Positions 5,682 through 8,111 of a stretch of DNA of 8,111 bases are shown here, in pieces. The stretch comes from a bacterium UBA1790 (GTDB taxonomy: Bacteria; Bacteroidota; Bacteroidia; Bacteroidales; Muribaculaceae). Position numbers and translations under genes: made by a program. Below the pieces are notes generated by a model. That model was given only the letters and a program-made list of their open reading frames with translations, did not search any database and was not told the origin of the DNA. The number at the start of each line of letters is the position of its first letter. Position 1 is the stretch's first letter. The stretch is from positions 6,003 to 14,113 of the forward strand of contig DCGA01000160.1 in the NCBI GenBank assembly GCA_002314465.1. Direction: 5' to 3'.

Positions 5682-8111
5682 TTAGAATTTGAGGTTAACA
5701 TTGAAACCATAGCTGCGGCGTGAGGGCAGCGAACCATACTCGAGGCCCATACCACTGGTGTTGTAACCAGAGTCGGGATCGATGTTGGGGATGTTCTTCC
5801 ACACGATGAAGGGGTTACGGGCAACGAACGAGAGGGTGAGACCCTTGATGTACTTGCCGAGGTTCTTCTGTGAGAATGTGTAACCGAATGTAATCTCGCG
5901 GCACTTAACGTAAGAGTTGTCATAAACGAACATGCCGGGAGCATTCTTAGCAGCGCTGCGCCAGAAGTTTTCGGGGTTGATTGCGATGTCGTTCTCGCGG
6001 TAAGTACCGTCGGCGTTCTTGATAACACCGGGAACTACATAACCCTTAACGTTGCCAGCAGCATACCACTCGTCGAGATTCATGTTGGCTGCCAGACGAG
6101 CTTCCTCACTCTGATACCACTCTTCGCGGCCTGTGAGAGTTTCCATTGCCTTACCGGTATCGTAAGCCGAGCGCATTGACATTGAGTAGAGGTCAGCACC
6201 CACCTTTACGTCGAACGCAGCCGAGAGGCGGAAGTTCTTGTAAGTGAAGGTTGAGTAGAAACCACCTGTCCAATCCCAAGAAGCGTTACCCAGAGTCTTG
6301 AGCTTGCTGTCAACCTCGGGAAGACCTGTTGACGCATTGATAACCAGCTTACCGTCGTCGGTGCGAACGAAGTCGGGGCCAACGATTGAACCGAAGTTCT
6401 TGCCTACCTCGGCACCTACCGATACGTTACACCATGTAGCCTTCTCGATCTCGAAGTAATCCATACCGTCTACGAGTTCGATAACCTTGTTGTTGTTCTT
6501 AGAGAAGTTAAGACCAAGGTCCCAAGCGAAGTCGCCAGCCTGAACGGCGCGGCCATTGATTGAGAGCTCAACACCTCTGTTCTGAATCTTACCAGCGTTG
6601 ATCAGGCGATAAGAGTAGCCCGAAGCCGATGAAGAAGCGAGGCGGATAATCTGGTCGGTAGAATTCTGGTTGTAGTAAGTGAAGTCAATACCCATGCGGT
6701 TGTTGAAGAGCTTCATTTCGAGACCGAGCTCAAACGAAGAAGTCATGGTGGGCTTGAGGTTAGCGTTGGTCATTACGCTACCGTTAATCATACCGATAAC
6801 ATAACCGCCGCCGTAAGAATACTTACCTGTTGAGTAAGAGGGAGCAAGCATGTAAGGATCTGTATCAGAACCTACGCGAGCCCAAGATGCACGCAACTTA
6901 CCGTAAGTGAGAACGTCCTTCTTCTGGAGGTACTCAGAGAATACCCAGCTTGCCGAGATTGAAGGATATACATAAGTGTTGTTGCCACGGGGCAGAGTTG
7001 ATGACTTGTCGCCACGGATTGTACCCTCGAGGTAGTAGATGTGCTTGTAACCGAGACTTGCGCTACCGAAGATAGAGTTAATCTGCTTCTTGTAAGACTC
7101 TTCCTGAACATTCTGCTCAGTATAGTTCATGATAGCGATGATGTCGTCGAGCTGCTGGCTTGTACCAGTGATGATAGTAGTCTTGTTGTCAACACGGAAG
7201 AGGTTGCCACCGATTGTACCGTTGAAGTCGATGTCGCCCCAGTAGTTGTTGTAGAGACCGAGGATCTCGGCATTGTAAGTGCGGTTCTTGAATGTAGAGA
7301 GCTGGAGCTGACCTGCTGCAGTACCGGGAGTAGTGCGAGCGATGTAGTCCTCAAATGTCATGTTGTTCATGTCAGTACCGAGGGTACCCTGAACCTTGAA
7401 GTGCTTGCTTGCATTCCAAACAGCCTTAGCAGTGAAACGGAAGATATCCTTGTTACTCTTGTTGCTGTTCTTGTAAAGATCCCAGTAGGGGTTCTTGTTG
7501 TACTGGTCGTTACCGTTCCAAGGCTGGTATTCGCCTGCGCTGGTCTGGTAGTTCTTGAGCCACTCCTGGTTGTAAGAGTTGGCCAGAGTCATGAGGTTCT
7601 TACCTACGTTGCTCTGTGAGTCACCAAGTGCGGGACGGTTCTTAACATCCTCACGTGTGTAGTTGGCAGTGAAGTCAAAGTCGAACGCTGCAAGTGAAGT
7701 GTTCACGCGCAGGTTGAAGTTGTCACGGCTCATGTGAGTGTTGGGGAGAATGTCCTTGTTGCGCATGTCGGTGAACGAGAAGCGCATACCGGTCTTGCCC
7801 GAGTTAGCGCTGATGATAGCGGTGTTCTGAGCAGTGAGACCAGTGCGGAAGAAACCGCTGGTGTTGTTCTTATAAAGGTAGAAGGGACGCTCAACACCGT
7901 CGAAGTAGAGCATTGTGTTGGTGTCACCCTTGGGACCCCAGCTCATGTTGGTCTGTGAAGTAGCCGAGTGAGAATACTTACCACCGTTACCCTGACCGTA
8001 GATTTGCTGGATGTTGTCCCACTTAGCGAGCTGAGAGTCGATAGTGAGCGAACCGTTGTACTCAACCGAGAATTTGTCCTTGTCGGCCTTCTTGGTTGTG
8101 ATGAGGATTAC
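5682..8111 (-). CDS. SusC-like TonB-dependent transporter, C-terminal 809 residues (5' end outside window)
   Basis: The frame is open from the right edge to a TAA at 5682, so the visible part is longer than the piece starting at the first internal Met (7946). The fragment begins VILITTKKA, the conserved end of the SusC plug domain (the NGVILITTKKG-type motif). It then reads through beta-barrel sequence to the terminal YGFNVNLKF, whose final Phe is the usual outer-membrane assembly signal. Other family-like segments are GKLRASWARVGSDTDPY, NNRMGIDFTYYNQNSTDQI, GYSYRLINAGKIQNRGVEL, AFDVKVGADLYSM and YVKCREITFGYTF. The missing part should hold the signal peptide, carboxypeptidase-regulatory-like domain, TonB box and most of the plug, about 200 residues judging from usual family length. 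With the SusD partner immediately downstream it forms the oligosaccharide import complex. No frameshift or internal stop is seen. Confidence 0.95.
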   Translation of the reverse strand, partial: VILITTKKADKDKFSVEYNGSLTIDSQLAKWDNIQQIYGQGNGGKYSHSATSQTNMSWGPKGDTNTMLYFDGVERPFYLYKNNTSGFFRTGLTAQNTAIISANSGKTGMRFSFTDMRNKDILPNTHMSRDNFNLRVNTSLAAFDFDFTANYTREDVKNRPALGDSQSNVGKNLMTLANSYNQEWLKNYQTSAGEYQPWNGNDQYNKNPYWDLYKNSNKSNKDIFRFTAKAVWNASKHFKVQGTLGTDMNNMTFEDYIARTTPGTAAGQLQLSTFKNRTYNAEILGLYNNYWGDIDFNGTIGGNLFRVDNKTTIITGTSQQLDDIIAIMNYTEQNVQEESYKKQINSIFGSASLGYKHIYYLEGTIRGDKSSTLPRGNNTYVYPSISASWVFSEYLQKKDVLTYGKLRASWARVGSDTDPYMLAPSYSTGKYSYGGGYVIGMINGSVMTNANLKPTMTSSFELGLEMKLFNNRMGIDFTYYNQNSTDQIIRLASSSASGYSYRLINAGKIQNRGVELSINGRAVQAGDFAWDLGLNFSKNNNKVIELVDGMDYFEIEKATWCNVSVGAEVGKNFGSIVGPDFVRTDDGKLVINASTGLPEVDSKLKTLGNASWDWTGGFYSTFTYKNFRLSAAFDVKVGADLYSMSMRSAYDTGKAMETLTGREEWYQSEEARLAANMNLDEWYAAGNVKGYVVPGVIKNADGTYRENDIAINPENFWRSAAKNAPGMFVYDNSYVKCREITFGYTFSQKNLGKYIKGLTLSFVARNPFIVWKNIPNIDPDSGYNTSGMGLEYGSLPSRRSYGFNVNLKF

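Noticed and set aside
5648..6028. Minus-strand frame of 126 residues bridging the SusC end and SusD start
   Set aside because: It overlaps two confidently identified genes in another frame. Its Ser/Thr/Arg-rich composition is typical of a shifted reading of SusC, with no ordinary protein features.
7041..7619. Plus-strand open frame of 192 residues opposite the SusC gene, and similar ones at 4738-5208 and 5278-5655 opposite the SusD gene
   Set aside because: All are antisense shadows of continuous SusC/SusD reading frames. Their translations are Val/Leu-rich low-information sequence without domains.
1..8111. Truncation of GH3 and SusC as gene decay
   Set aside because: Both frames are open right up to the window edges with intact motifs, so these are cut by sampling and not pseudogenes.
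1..8111. CRISPR arrays, tRNA/rRNA genes, insertion sequences, attachment sites
   Set aside because: No regularly spaced repeats, no cloverleaf or rRNA-like segments, and no transposase or integrase reading frames are visible. The only repeat is the coding duplication in the SGBP gene.

Overview
This window comes from the accessory carbohydrate-use part of a Bacteroidales genome (Bacteroidota). The evidence is a SusC/SusD outer-membrane pair, surface lipoproteins whose signal cysteine is followed by acidic residues, A/T-rich translation starts without a Shine-Dalgarno sequence, and a GPH-type sugar symporter next to a family 3 glycoside hydrolase. Base composition and gene content would suit Muribaculaceae or Prevotellaceae, but I cannot fix the genus from sequence alone.

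All five genes lie on the minus strand and form one polysaccharide utilisation locus (PUL), read from right to left. 8111-5682 is the C-terminal 809 residues of a SusC-like TonB-dependent transporter, cut by the window edge. 5667-3928 is a SusD-like lipoprotein of the SusD-like_2 type. 3889-2534 is a multidomain surface lipoprotein, probably a glycan-binding protein (SGBP), ending in two tandem copies of a Trp-rich domain. 2451-1108 is an inner-membrane GPH/MelB-type cation:sugar symporter with a GTG start. 1015-1 is the N-terminal 338 residues of a secreted GH3 beta-glucosidase-type enzyme, cut by the left edge.

The likely division of labour is as follows. The SGBP and the SusD lid capture a glycan at the cell surface, and SusC takes oligosaccharides through the outer membrane using TonB energy. 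The periplasmic GH3 then trims them from the non-reducing end, and the GPH symporter brings the released sugar or short oligosaccharide into the cytoplasm. The GH3 residues point to a beta-glucoside, but no endo-acting hydrolase, sensor or regulator is visible, so the polymer is not identified.

The non-coding gaps are short (14, 38, 82 and 92 bases). The two longest hold structure. A 12-bp hairpin followed by a U6 run, which looks like an intrinsic terminator, sits between the SGBP gene and the transporter gene. A pair of mutually exclusive stems followed by a U8 run sits between the transporter and GH3 genes. These may step down expression along the operon. I saw no tRNA, rRNA, CRISPR array, insertion sequence or gene on the plus strand.
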